Shown here one piece after another: positions 37,924-47,600 of a stretch of DNA of 64,000 nt (positions within the stretch are counted from its first letter, which is position 1; each line of letters starts with the position of its first letter). The position numbers and the translations under genes are program-made. The stretch is from Rhodopirellula sp. (lineage in GTDB: Bacteria; Planctomycetota; Planctomycetia; Pirellulales; Pirellulaceae). The stretch covers positions 137,057 to 201,056 of the forward strand of contig NZHC01000066.1 of the NCBI GenBank assembly GCA_002689655.1. Reading direction: 5' to 3'. The notes below the pieces were generated by a model. The model was given only the letters and a program-made list of their open reading frames with translations. It ran no database searches and was not told where the DNA came from.

Positions 37924-38500
37924 CGTTTTGCTGTTAGTCCGAAATCGAGTTCGAGAAAAGTTTGCAAGGCAGTAGCTGTTTCAAGTCAACCATCAAAGGG
38001 CTTGTGAACCTTTCAGCCATTCAAGCCACGTCCTACTCGCTTCGCTCAGAAATGCTATCCAGTTTTATAGTGGAATGACGTGCCGTTCCATCTGCTGATG
38101 GGCGGCCTTCTGATGGGCAGCGGTCCCCGATCCGTGGCGATCATCATAACAATCCCAACTGCCGTCTGTCACAGCATCCGAGAGGGAATCCAATGTCCTT
38201 TCGGCCAAGGTAGGATTTTTTCAGATCTTTGCCATGAGGAATTCTATGCTTGCAAATCGGTCGGTTGTTATTGCGAGAAGAGGAAAGAAAAAAAATCACA
38301 GAATCACGATGTTTTCTTGCTGTGAATTTCGATTTTCCCAGATGCTATGAAGCTTGTCTGACTGTTTCTGTGCATTCTCCGGTTTGGCGTTGTGGTACCC
38401 ATGAGAGATTTCGTACCGTCGCGCCAACAACAGAGATGTTCTTCCGGGAAAGCGTGACTCCGGAGAGCACTGATGCATGTCAATTGCAAGCGAGGCAGGG
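37924..38500. other. Intergenic region, no gene seen
   Basis: About 575 bases between divergent genes, probably holding two promoters. Short frames at 38080-38325 and 38250-38528 have no recognisable product. An A-rich stretch (38279-38305) is the only compositional oddity. Confidence 0.5.
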
Positions 38501-40096
38501 ATGTACGCCGCAACTCATAGATTTTTGACTTGGATGATGATCCTCATTACCACAATCGCGTTAGGGTGCCGAGGTGCACAGAAATTTGGACGCAATCTTC
38601 AGGTACGGACGAGTAATGATGTCGAGGTAGCGGAGCTTGATTCTCCTGAGCAACGGCTAGCGACTTCCGCCCGTGATGGCAGCAAAATTGATCAGGCCGG
38701 CGAAGTCGAATTGAGAGGTGCAAGGAATTTAGAGACGCGTTCAGCCTCTTTAAAGAGTCCATCTGACGCAAAGAAAACAGAAGCATCCGCCGCTTCCACC
38801 ATGGTGGAAGAAGATTTGGATAACGCTATTGAGACAACAACGCCGCAACCTGCGGATGTGGCAGCTGATACAAAATCCACCGAAACCCAAAATGTTTCCG
38901 TTCCATCTGCGAAAGACGCACAACTGTCAGAGGCTGCAGAGGTCATCGCAAAAATAAATAACTTGCCCGCGGCGGAACGTGAGCGGCTTCGGCAGCAGTT
39001 GAAGAGCGAAATCATTGCTACGGACCAAACTACACAGCCCAATCCAATTGATTTGGCATCGGGGGCGATGGATCGATTGCCGATGTTGCCACCATCGCGA
39101 GATTCGGTTCCAGAGATTACTCCCGCTCGCATTGGCGTTGGGTTCGAGCAGAATCCAGCTGAAAAAACAGCAGGTGTTTCAGCGTCTTTGAGGGATGTGA
39201 ACCCAGTTGCGTTGACCGAACAGGAAAAAGACGCCGTCGCACAAAAGCTTCTTCAGAGTCACGGAAATATTGCTAATGCAGGCGGCGAGGAAGACTTGGA
39301 TCGCACGATAGTGCGAACGGCTAGCGCCACCCAAAATCAGGCAGCTCACAGCAGGATTGTGCAGGCTTTCTCGCCTGAGCTTTTGTCGGAATTATCCGAA
39401 GATGTGCTTTACGATGCTTTGGCTCAACAACTTAACAAAGCTCCCGTTAGCGAGGAGCCTGCAGAACGGACAGCCCGCTTGATCCGTTTGCGACACTTGC
39501 TAGTGCTTTCGGGCGATCCCGACGCAGCAGTCGAAAAAATCAGTGGTTTGTCGGAAGCTGAACAGGAGTTTCTTCGGCACCAACTTTTGGGACTTTGGAC
39601 AATCATCGATCCCGAAGGGCATCCAACCTCACCAAGCCGGCGATTTACTTCTGCCGTACCCCAGATTCGTGAAGCAGCCAAGTTCGCCGCAGCAGCGACA
39701 GATGCACTCGAGGTAAGGTCTTTGGCGTTCTGCACTGACATTCAGTCTTATGGGCAATTTAAACGATTCGAAGGCAATCGTTTCGATGCTGGACAACAGG
39801 TCATTCTGTATTGTGAAATCGATAACTTTACGGCCAAACGTGTGGACGAAGGTTTTGAGACACATTTGCAGGGAAGCTACGACATTTACGATTCCGAGAA
39901 TCGTAAAGTACTTAGTCAGCTATTACCGGGAGATCAGCAGGTCTCTACGAACTACTTGCGTGATTACTTTATCGCTTACCAGATGCTAATTCCACAAGAA
40001 TTACCTGCTGGAACTTACAAGCTGCGACTCACGATGGAAGATCGTAATGGCAAGAAGTATGGTAACTCTGATATCCCGTTCGAAATTGCAAAATAG
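38501..40096 (+). CDS. Unknown lipoprotein, planctomycete type
   Basis: About 531 residues from ATG 38501 (ATG 38477 is an alternative). A signal peptide with lipobox IALGC (cysteine near residue 23) predicts a lipoprotein. Residues ~30-280 are polar, low in order, rich in Ala, Glu, Ser and Thr. The C-terminal ~200 residues look folded: FSPELLSELSEDVLYDALAQ, LRHLLVLSGDPDAAVEKISG, LWTIIDPEGHPTSPSRRF and a beta-rich end (VILYCEIDNFTAK, LPAGTYKLRLTMEDRNGKKY). I do not recognise a named family; the last part resembles domains seen in other planctomycete secreted proteins. It ends 5 bases before the stop of the convergent thpR gene, so transcripts meet here. Confidence 0.75.
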   Translation: MYAATHRFLTWMMILITTIALGCRGAQKFGRNLQVRTSNDVEVAELDSPEQRLATSARDGSKIDQAGEVELRGARNLETRSASLKSPSDAKKTEASAASTMVEEDLDNAIETTTPQPADVAADTKSTETQNVSVPSAKDAQLSEAAEVIAKINNLPAAERERLRQQLKSEIIATDQTTQPNPIDLASGAMDRLPMLPPSRDSVPEITPARIGVGFEQNPAEKTAGVSASLRDVNPVALTEQEKDAVAQKLLQSHGNIANAGGEEDLDRTIVRTASATQNQAAHSRIVQAFSPELLSELSEDVLYDALAQQLNKAPVSEEPAERTARLIRLRHLLVLSGDPDAAVEKISGLSEAEQEFLRHQLLGLWTIIDPEGHPTSPSRRFTSAVPQIREAAKFAAAATDALEVRSLAFCTDIQSYGQFKRFEGNRFDAGQQVILYCEIDNFTAKRVDEGFETHLQGSYDIYDSENRKVLSQLLPGDQQVSTNYLRDYFIAYQMLIPQELPAGTYKLRLTMEDRNGKKYGNSDIPFEIAK

Positions 40097-40101
40097 GCAA
40101 T

Positions 40102-40677
40102 TCAGGAATCCAGCGGGATCGTGTCCATGATTTGATAAGTCGGCCCTGACTTGTCGAGGAAACTGGCGACTAGCTGCAGTGAATTTACCAGCATACCACC
40201 TAGGTGAGTTTCCTCTTCCGCGGCAAGACGTTCCATCACATCACTGTTGGCCAGTCGCGATGTGCTACGTGTGCGTCCAAGTGTTAGGTGGGGAATGTAA
40301 TCCCTGGGTTCTTGTTTGAACCCAAGCTCAGCAAGAGATGTTTCTAGTCGAGATACGATTCTGGTGAGTGACCCCGATGCATCGTTGATCCCTGCGTATA
40401 GAATGCGAGGCCGCTCAAGGCTCGGGAATCCACCTGTGCCAGCAAAATCGAGGTGAAAAGGCGAGTGATCGGAGCAGACCCTTTGGATCACTTTGCAGAC
40501 GGCGGGGACCTCGGTGTTGTCCACGTCACCAAGGAACTTCAGAGTCAAATGCAGATTGTCAGTGGGAACCCACTTGATGCCATCGTTTGCTTGACGAAGT
40601 CGCTGCAGCATCCGGGCTGAATTTCGGTCGACATCGGGTGCGAGCCGAATAGCGATAAATGATCGAATGTTTTTCAT
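40102..40677 (-). CDS. thpR: RNA 2',3'-cyclic phosphodiesterase
   Basis: 191 residues. The two HxTx motifs of the 2H phosphoesterase fold are present: LHLTLKFLGD (residues ~43-52) and PHLTLGRTRS (about 130-139). The start MKNIRSFIAIRL is typical of this family (also called LigT). It opens 2',3'-cyclic phosphates on RNA, in vitro also ligating tRNA halves. The gene is divergent from the YheT-like hydrolase with only 22 bases between the two starts (40677 and 40700), so their control regions must overlap the opposite gene. Confidence 0.92.
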   Translation of the reverse strand: MKNIRSFIAIRLAPDVDRNSARMLQRLRQANDGIKWVPTDNLHLTLKFLGDVDNTEVPAVCKVIQRVCSDHSPFHLDFAGTGGFPSLERPRILYAGINDASGSLTRIVSRLETSLAELGFKQEPRDYIPHLTLGRTRSTSRLANSDVMERLAAEEETHLGGMLVNSLQLVASFLDKSGPTYQIMDTIPLDS

Positions 40678-40699
40678 GTTGCCAATCGTACACGGAAAT

Positions 40700-41686
40700 A
40701 TGTCTGAGTTTGAGCCACCGCCCTTTGATCCTCATCCCTTTTTCAGGGGTGGCCACCTACAGACCATTGCGGCAACCCGCGAAGTGTCATCAGATCTGCT
40801 CAGCCCCATTCAGCACGTCGTTTCGGTATCAGACGGCGATTCGATCGTTTTACACGAGGATTGTCCAAGTGATTGGGTGCCTGGTGGTCGGTCAATTTTA
40901 CTGGTGCATGGTCTCTCGGGATGTCATTCGGCCCCCTACATGCTTCGTTTGGCGGAACGTTTTTTGAAATTAGGTTCACGCGTTTTCCGAATGGACATGC
41001 GTGGATGTGGAGCGGCACGCCCACTCGCACGCAATCTGGCTCATGCCGGTCGTAGCGACGATGTCGTTTCGGCACTCGACGTCATTGCTGCCAAGTCTCA
41101 GGAGGGACCGATGCTGGCGATTGGTGTTTCGCTAGGGGCGGGACAACTACTGCGGGCGGTGGGGCGAATCGGATGTGGTGTTGCGATCAGGCCATTGTGG
41201 TTTGAGCGTTTGGAGCGTATTTCTGTGGTGGCACCACCATTAGATTTGAGGCGTTGTAGCGTCAACATGCAACGTTGGTCATTGCGACCCTATAACTACT
41301 ATTTCATTCGCGCACTTCTGGGAAGCGTGCCGCCAGGTGTTCATCAACGTCTTGAATTCCAAAACGCCATGTCGGAGAGACGGCCGAGGACCTTGTGGGA
41401 ATTGGATGACCGCATCACTGCACCGCTGAGTGACTTTGATGGCGCAGAAGACTACTATGAACAGTCCTCTGCCTGCCATGTAGCAAGGTTCAACCCTGTG
41501 CCAACACTTGTCTTGGCAGCAGCAGATGATCCTATCGTTCCCGTCGGTTGTTTTACTGACAATCCCGAACTGTGGCCACAGGCGACGCGTTTGTTCATCA
41601 CTAATACGGGTGGTCACATGGGGTTCTTGGATCGTCGTCGAAAGTGCTGGATTGACGAAGCCTTATTGACTTGGTTCTCAGCCTGA
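40700..41686 (+). CDS. YheT-like alpha/beta hydrolase
   Basis: About 328 residues from ATG 40700 (MSEFEPPPFDPHPFFRGGHL); an ATG at 40667 would add 11 residues and overlap thpR. The family's N-terminal FRGGHLQTI (PHLQT-like) block is present; the nucleophile elbow is GVSLGAG (about residues 146-152, Ser); the acid and His lie in LAAADDPIVPV and NTGGHMGFLD. RMDMRGCGAA is another family block. The group covers putative esterases and the EMB8/ABHD relatives; the substrate is unknown. Cytoplasmic, no signal. Confidence 0.87.
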   Translation: MSEFEPPPFDPHPFFRGGHLQTIAATREVSSDLLSPIQHVVSVSDGDSIVLHEDCPSDWVPGGRSILLVHGLSGCHSAPYMLRLAERFLKLGSRVFRMDMRGCGAARPLARNLAHAGRSDDVVSALDVIAAKSQEGPMLAIGVSLGAGQLLRAVGRIGCGVAIRPLWFERLERISVVAPPLDLRRCSVNMQRWSLRPYNYYFIRALLGSVPPGVHQRLEFQNAMSERRPRTLWELDDRITAPLSDFDGAEDYYEQSSACHVARFNPVPTLVLAAADDPIVPVGCFTDNPELWPQATRLFITNTGGHMGFLDRRRKCWIDEALLTWFSA

Positions 41687-41723
41687 TTTTATCGCCGTCT
41701 GCAGCAGATAGTCACGTCGTTTG

Positions 41724-42086
41724 TTATTTTGTCGTCCAGATCGGATCGGGGACCATCTGGTCAGCAACGTCAGAGCCCTGATCCGCGCGCCCGCTACCAG
41801 CCATGCCACTGATGATTTCGACGGTCATGTCGTGATCACATGTGATTTGGCAGCTAAGTCTGACTCCAGGGTCGGAGATTTCACGAATACTTAAGGTGTC
41901 TTTCTCTGCCTGCGTGATCTTTTCTGGTTCTCCATCAATGAACTTGATGCGACAGGATGTGCACTTTGATTGGCCACCACAGGCATGAAGTTGGTCCGTG
42001 CCTGCGTCATCTACTAATGCTTTCACAAGTCGTTTGCCAGCGGTGATCTCATATTCACCCACTCCTTGAACGCTTAACTTTGGCAT
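41724..42086 (-). CDS. 2Fe-2S ferredoxin
   Basis: 120 residues. Plant-type ferredoxin fold with cluster cysteines in ACGGQSKCTSCRIKF (C-x5-C-x2-C, near residues 36-44) and a fourth in VRLSCQITC (near 79). The start MPKLSVQGVGEYEITAGKRL is the usual first beta hairpin. The C-terminal 25 residues (SGRADQGSDVADQMVPDPIW) are an extra polar tail. A soluble one-electron carrier; partner enzymes are not adjacent, so its pathway is open. It points toward the YheT-like gene. Confidence 0.9.
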   Translation of the reverse strand: MPKLSVQGVGEYEITAGKRLVKALVDDAGTDQLHACGGQSKCTSCRIKFIDGEPEKITQAEKDTLSIREISDPGVRLSCQITCDHDMTVEIISGMAGSGRADQGSDVADQMVPDPIWTTK

Positions 42087-42312
42087 GTCATCAGTCTCCG
42101 GATTCGCTTCGAATTGATTTGTATGAAAAAGCTTGCTGTACGGAACCGAGCGAGCGTGGTGGTTTTCCCGTCAAACGTGTTGGTTCATGGAGTACAACAA
42201 ACTGCAAAGAAGGATAGTGTCTCTGGTAACTGTTGTGCAAGCAGATCTGATATGCGGTAGATGAGCTTTCAGGCGTGTCAGGAATTCAGGGTGCCGTGGA
42301 GGAGCCAGAGAG

Positions 42313-42993
42313 TTACTTGGAATTAGCTGCCGGTTGAGCCTTGGAGATTCCTTGCAGCATTTGCTGGGCTTCGTGACGTACACGCATAAGTTCAAGTTTT
42401 TTTTCTGCAGCACTGACTGCCATCTTTTGTTGAATGAAAGTCTCTGATGTATTGAGGCCTCTGGCGATCAGGCGTTGTTGCAGTTCAACTTTTTTGCTCA
42501 TTTGCAGCAATGCAAGTTCTGCTTCAATCACGTCGAGTTCGCATAAAAGCAACTTTTCTTTTTGGGTTGCTTGCGTGATTGTGAATTGGCTTTCCGCGCG
42601 GGCTAACGACAGTTCTGCCGCCGCGATTTCAACTTGGCTTGGCTTGGTTGGTCGCTGGAGGAGTTCATTGCGTTCTGCCATCGCAAGATTTAAGGCCGCT
42701 CGCGCCTCCTTGACGTTGATGCCAGCGTATGGCCTTGGAGATAGCAGCGTTCTTTCAAGTCGTGAGATCCGTGTGGCAAGATTGGAGGTGGTTGTTGCCA
42801 CACCAAGCATAGCTGATCCGCGTTGAACAGCTTCGTCTTGGATCTTGTTTTCAATCCGGATTCGATTTCGGCGAGTTGTTTCTGACTCTGTTCGGGTTTG
42901 CCCTGAGCACATGGTGCCTTGATTTGCAAAAAACAACATTGCTAATCCGTGGAATATGACAAGTGAGTGGGGGCGTTTGGATGTAGATCGCAT
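42313..42993 (-). CDS. Secreted coiled-coil protein, unknown
   Basis: About 226 residues from ATG 42993, which starts a signal peptide (SLVIFHGLAMLFFANQG). A longer frame to 43131 adds 46 unlikely residues. The mature part is almost wholly helical and charged with heptad-like patterns (ISRLERTLL, ARAALNLAMAERNELLQR, AAELSLARAESQFTI, LDVIEAELALLQMSKKVELQ), like the hairpin of TolC-type or adaptor proteins. No named family is recognised. It diverges from the Gfo/Idh/MocA gene and may act in the periplasm. Confidence 0.7.
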   Translation of the reverse strand: MRSTSKRPHSLVIFHGLAMLFFANQGTMCSGQTRTESETTRRNRIRIENKIQDEAVQRGSAMLGVATTTSNLATRISRLERTLLSPRPYAGINVKEARAALNLAMAERNELLQRPTKPSQVEIAAAELSLARAESQFTITQATQKEKLLLCELDVIEAELALLQMSKKVELQQRLIARGLNTSETFIQQKMAVSAAEKKLELMRVRHEAQQMLQGISKAQPAANSK

Positions 42994-43193
42994 TTTGGTG
43001 TCAGCTCTCCAAAGTGTTCTCGGTAAATCGGTTGCTTCGAAAACTATTGGAGCAGGTTTTTGGGACGTGTCGAGTATTTGTAGCAGGCTTCGCATCTTGA
43101 TGGCCGAGTTAGCTGGGCCATGCAGCCACACATGAGCTAAGATATGTATTTGACTTTGACACCTTCTATTCCCGTCTGAAATGAGTGTGATTC

Positions 43194-44393
43194 ATGGATC
43201 GGCGACAATTCTCGGTTACAACTTTGTCTCTTCTTGGAGCTGCTGCAAACTGTGCGGGCGAGCCATTGGAAAACGGAGATGACTCATGTTCTGTCGCTGT
43301 GATCGGACACACGGGACGTGGTGATTATGGGCACGGTTTGGATACCGTTTGGCGTCATCTATCTAAAACAAACGTTGCATGCGTCGCCGATGCAGATGCA
43401 AACGGGCTCGCTCGGGAATTGGTCAAACTTCGTTTGGATTCGGTGCAGGGATATTCAGATTATCGACTCATGCTCCGTGAAGTGCAGCCCGACATTGTTG
43501 CGATTTGTCCCCGGCACGTTGACCAACATCGTGATATGATTCTTGCCGCCGTGAATGCGGGGGCCAAGGGAATTTATGTTGAGAAGCCTTTTGTCCAAAC
43601 CCTGAAACAACTGGATGAAGTTGTCAAAGCGTGTCGCGAGCGGGGTACTAAATTGGCGGTTGCTCATCGGAACCGGTATCACCCTGTTTTGCAGACGATT
43701 GACGGATTGCTTCGTGATGGACAAATCGGGCGTCTCTTGGAAATTCGGGGGCGAGGTAAGGGTGATGGTCGTGGGGGCGCCGAAGATCTTTGGGTTTTGG
43801 GTTCACATGTATTGAATTTGATGTCCTACTTTGGTGGAGCACCGGAAACCTGTTCTGCGACTTTGTACCGTAAGGGACGCCGGGTTGTGAAAGAGGATCG
43901 AGTGGTTGGCGGTGAGGGGCTTGGTTGGTTGGCGGGCGATGAGTTGCACGCCACGTACAGATTTGCGAGGGGGGTTACCGGGTATTTTGATTCCGTCGCA
44001 AACGATGGAACACAGAATCAGGGTTTCGGTTTGAGTCTGATTGGAAGTCAGGGGAGGATCCAGATTTGGTGCGACGATTCGCCACTTGCAAGGATTTTTC
44101 CCGGCAATCCCTTCGGGTCTGCCGCCTCAAGCAAAGAAGGACTTCCGATTTCTACCGCAGGTGTCGGGAAAATTGAGCCCATGCACGGCCTGCACAAAAG
44201 GCTCTACCAACATATTATCCCAGTGGAGGATTTGTTGGATTCGATTCGTGGCGATCGTGATCCTATTTGTGGGCTCGAGGACGCAGGAGCGACCGTCGAA
44301 ATGATTTGTGGGGTTTTCGAATCCCATCGTCTGGGGCGAACGGTTAAGTTTCCGCTGGTGCAAAGGGAGCATCCGCTGGCGAAATTCGGCTGA
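43194..44393 (+). CDS. Gfo/Idh/MocA-family oxidoreductase
   Basis: 399 residues with an N-terminal Tat-like signal (DRRQFSVTTLSLLGAAA), common in planctomycete members of the family. The Rossmann part shows VAVIGHTGRGDYGHG, DIVAICPRHVDQHRDMILAA and the conserved EKPF in GIYVEKPFVQT (about residues 125-135). The C-terminal part has GSHVLNLMSYFGG and a substrate-binding beta-sheet (LSLIGSQGRIQIWCDD). Substrate is probably a sugar or inositol derivative, not identifiable. The oddity is export of an NAD(P)-dependent type of enzyme, as in other planctomycetes, where the cofactor may be tightly bound. Confidence 0.88.
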   Translation: MDRRQFSVTTLSLLGAAANCAGEPLENGDDSCSVAVIGHTGRGDYGHGLDTVWRHLSKTNVACVADADANGLARELVKLRLDSVQGYSDYRLMLREVQPDIVAICPRHVDQHRDMILAAVNAGAKGIYVEKPFVQTLKQLDEVVKACRERGTKLAVAHRNRYHPVLQTIDGLLRDGQIGRLLEIRGRGKGDGRGGAEDLWVLGSHVLNLMSYFGGAPETCSATLYRKGRRVVKEDRVVGGEGLGWLAGDELHATYRFARGVTGYFDSVANDGTQNQGFGLSLIGSQGRIQIWCDDSPLARIFPGNPFGSAASSKEGLPISTAGVGKIEPMHGLHKRLYQHIIPVEDLLDSIRGDRDPICGLEDAGATVEMICGVFESHRLGRTVKFPLVQREHPLAKFG

Positions 44394-44479
44394 GACCATT
44401 GTTTCTTTGGATTCTGTTGGCGTGAAGAACTGTCCTGAATCGTCGGTTAAAGCACGAGAAGAGGGCCATGGCTGACCGC

Positions 44480-44638
44480 GTTTTTACGCGAAGAAGGCTT
44501 CCCCACATCTTCGCGAAAAAACAGACTCATGGTAAACTCTGTGATTACCCCTCGAGGCAATTCCGTTGCGTTTTTGCCATGAGTACCCGAGTCCAAAAAT
44601 CGGGTGTTGAGGGTGATTAGAGGGCGCTGCCGGCCCTC
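44480..44638. repeat. Cluster of three inverted repeats before the SNF2 gene
   Basis: Arms at 44480-44494 and 44508-44522 pair over 15 bases with one mismatch (GTTTTTACGCGAAGA). ACCCGA/TCGGGT pair at 44585-44590 and 44600-44605. GAGGGC/GCCCTC pair at 44620-44625 and 44633-44638, about 30 bases before the ATG. No T-run follows any of them, so they are not plain terminators. Confidence 0.55.
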
Positions 44639-44669
44639 CGAGATTCTAATATGCAGTGGATAGCACAGT

Positions 44670-47600
44670 ATGGATTTGATGTCCGATGAAGCGATTGGTG
44701 CCCTCGGTCTTCTGGTTGCAGAGGCTGCAGAAAAACTGGTCGATTCTCATGATGAGTCGCTCGATAAAAGAGCGGCGATGATGGTTGTTGATTCCCCAAC
44801 TTTCAATAATGACGACGGACGAATGCAGTTTGCGTTCAAGGTGAAAGGTAATCGTCAGCAGCCGATTCCCGCGTCAATTGAAGTGATGCCTGAACCGCAG
44901 GGCGAAGACGAAGACTTTGACTACTCGCCCCTGAGCGTTGCTCTCAACGCAACGCCAAAGTGTGTCTGTGCGGAATTTAAAACTGATCAGAGGTGTCCAC
45001 ATACGCTTGCGATTTCGTGGTGGTTGCAAGAGCAGTTGGGACGACGCTCGATCAATGAGGTGTTTGAGTTCTTGGGGGAACTTGAAGTGGACGCAGTGGC
45101 TGCCGGGCGCCAGCTGGTGAATGAGGTTTTGGGGTTGGCAGGAGATGCGAATCAGCCACGTGAAACTGAGGACACAAGGTTGCAGTGGCGTATTGGTCTT
45201 TCCAGTTCGAGATACTATTGCCCGATTTCGATCACGCCCTATGAACAGCGACCTCGCAAAAATGGCAAGGGTTGGACGAAGGGAAAAGAAGTTCGAAGTT
45301 TTGATTTGCTGCGACGCGATTTCTCAGCCAATCCACTCGATGGAAAAATTGCTGCTCTTGTAGCTAACCCCAGTTACTCATTTGATGACGAGCATTTTGG
45401 TGAATTTCAGGCAATCAACGCACTGGCAGGCCATGCGGTGGTTGCGTGGGATGATGCAAAAGCGACTTCACTGCAGGTTCACTCTGCCGAGCTTGTGCTT
45501 ACGTTGGAACCCGTCGAGTTTGAAGAAGCAGTCAAGCAAACGAAACAAACAGATCAACAGGAAGAAATTGAACGACAGACGCTTTTTCGCCCTAAGATTC
45601 ACGTCAATGGAATCACTGTGAATTTGGCGGAATGTAAGACCGTCCTCGGACATGCGAGTCCCGTGGAGCCAATGGTGGTGATTGCTGATCAGAAACATCA
45701 CCGGTTAATCGCCTGCACATTGCGTGACCCTCGGGCGGTAAAACTGATCCAGCACCTACTGCGCAGCGACTTCAAGGAAGTTCTGCTGGACAATGAAACG
45801 GCCGCGAAATTTTCTGTGGGAAGCAGCACCGTGGATTCCATGATCCGTGTGGATTTGCCCGATGAGCTGGCTGGACCAATCCTTCCAATCGAAGCGGAAC
45901 TGGTCTTTGAATTGCGTCCAAGGCTCGGTGCAGGCTTACATGTCGCTCTGATGATGCATGAAGATCGCTTTCGAGAATTACTTGTTCCTGGTCAAAAACC
46001 GGATGTCGTTTCGTGCTTGCTCGAGTCTGGGCCAGTGCGTCTGCAGCGTGACTTAGATGTTGAAAGGCAGCGAATTCAGCAAGTCGTCGACAACTTTGGT
46101 TTACAGGATCTTTCCAGTGATGGCCTCTACCACTGGGTAGCGGAAACGGATGACCTGGCATTGGACCTTCTGGCCAGGCTTTACGGCGGGGGCGATGCCA
46201 CGCCACGCATCATCTGGCCTGAAGGTGAATCGCTGCGAGTCCGTGGTGAAATCACCCCCTCGGCACTTAAAGTACAAATCGATGATGGTCGTGATTGGTT
46301 TGGGCTCACGGGGTCCATTTCGCTGGACGGTCGGGAAGTCCCGTTGGAGCAGTTGTTACAGGCAGTCAGGGACAATCGATCGCTGGTTCAAGTGGGTGAT
46401 CGTGAGTTTGCCCGGATCAGCGAAGCCTTCCGGCGACGGTTGCAGCAATTGGGAGATACGGTCGTTTCTGAACGTGGCAATTTGAAAGTTGCGGACGCTG
46501 CGGTCCCCGCAGTGCAGGAATTGATCGGGACCGACGTGCCACTCGAAGCTACTGCGCGTTGGCATGATTCTCTGCAAAGATTGGAGTCACTTGCTGATTG
46601 GAGTCCAGAAAAGCCAAAAGATTTGGATGCAACGCTAAGGGATTACCAGTTGGACGGTTTTCAATGGCTCGCGCGTCTCAGTGTCTGGGGTGTTGGTGGG
46701 GTGCTTGCCGATGATATGGGCCTTGGGAAAACAGTGCAGGCACTTGGCGTCCTGCTTGAGCGTGGTAGCGGTGGTCCAGCCTTAGTCGTCGCGCCCACGA
46801 GTGTGGGAGATAACTGGGTTAGGGAAACTGAAAAATTTACTCCAGGTTTAAGAGCATTGTTGTACCGAGATTCAGATCGGGCGGCTTTGATCGAGGCAGC
46901 AGGCGAAAATGATCTTGTAATCGTTAGTTACCAACTGTTGCAGCGTGATGCGAAACGATTTGCTTCACGCGCTTGGCACACGCTTGTTCTCGATGAAGCT
47001 CAATTTATTAAAAATTCGCAGACCAAAACTTCCCAGGCAGTGAGGCAGCTTGAAGCCGATTGGCGAATTGGACTGTCCGGAACACCTCTTGAAAATCATC
47101 TTGGTGAACTGTGGAGTTTGTTTCGCACGCTCAGCCCCGGTTTGCTTGGATCTTGGGAAAGGTTTCGAACTCGATTTGCTGATCCAATCGAACGACATAA
47201 AGATGACGAGCGACGTCAATCACTGGCTCGTTTGGTTCGGCCATTCATTTTGCGCAGAACCAAGGATACCGTTCTGAAAGAACTGCCACCTCGAACCGAA
47301 ATTACATTGAAAGCCGAATTTAGCCCTGCCGAGCGAAAACGTTACGAAGATACGCGTTTGGCAGCACTTGCCGAGTTAAGTGGTGCTGGAGAGGACGCGC
47401 AACAGGCCGGGCAGAAGCGCATACGAACGTTGGCGTGGTTGACTCGTTTGAGGCAGCTCGCCTGTCATCCGCGTTTGGTCGATGCGGGCTGGGCGAAGAG
47501 TTCAGCCAAATTAGATTTGCTGATGTCGTTGGTTGAAGAACTCCGTGAGGGTGACCATCGAGCTCTGGTCTTCAGTCAATTTGTGAAGCATCTGTCAGTG

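Noticed and set aside
44480..44522. Hairpin as terminator of the Gfo/Idh/MocA gene
   Set aside because: The T-run lies before the stem and A-run after it on both strands, so it is not a standard terminator.
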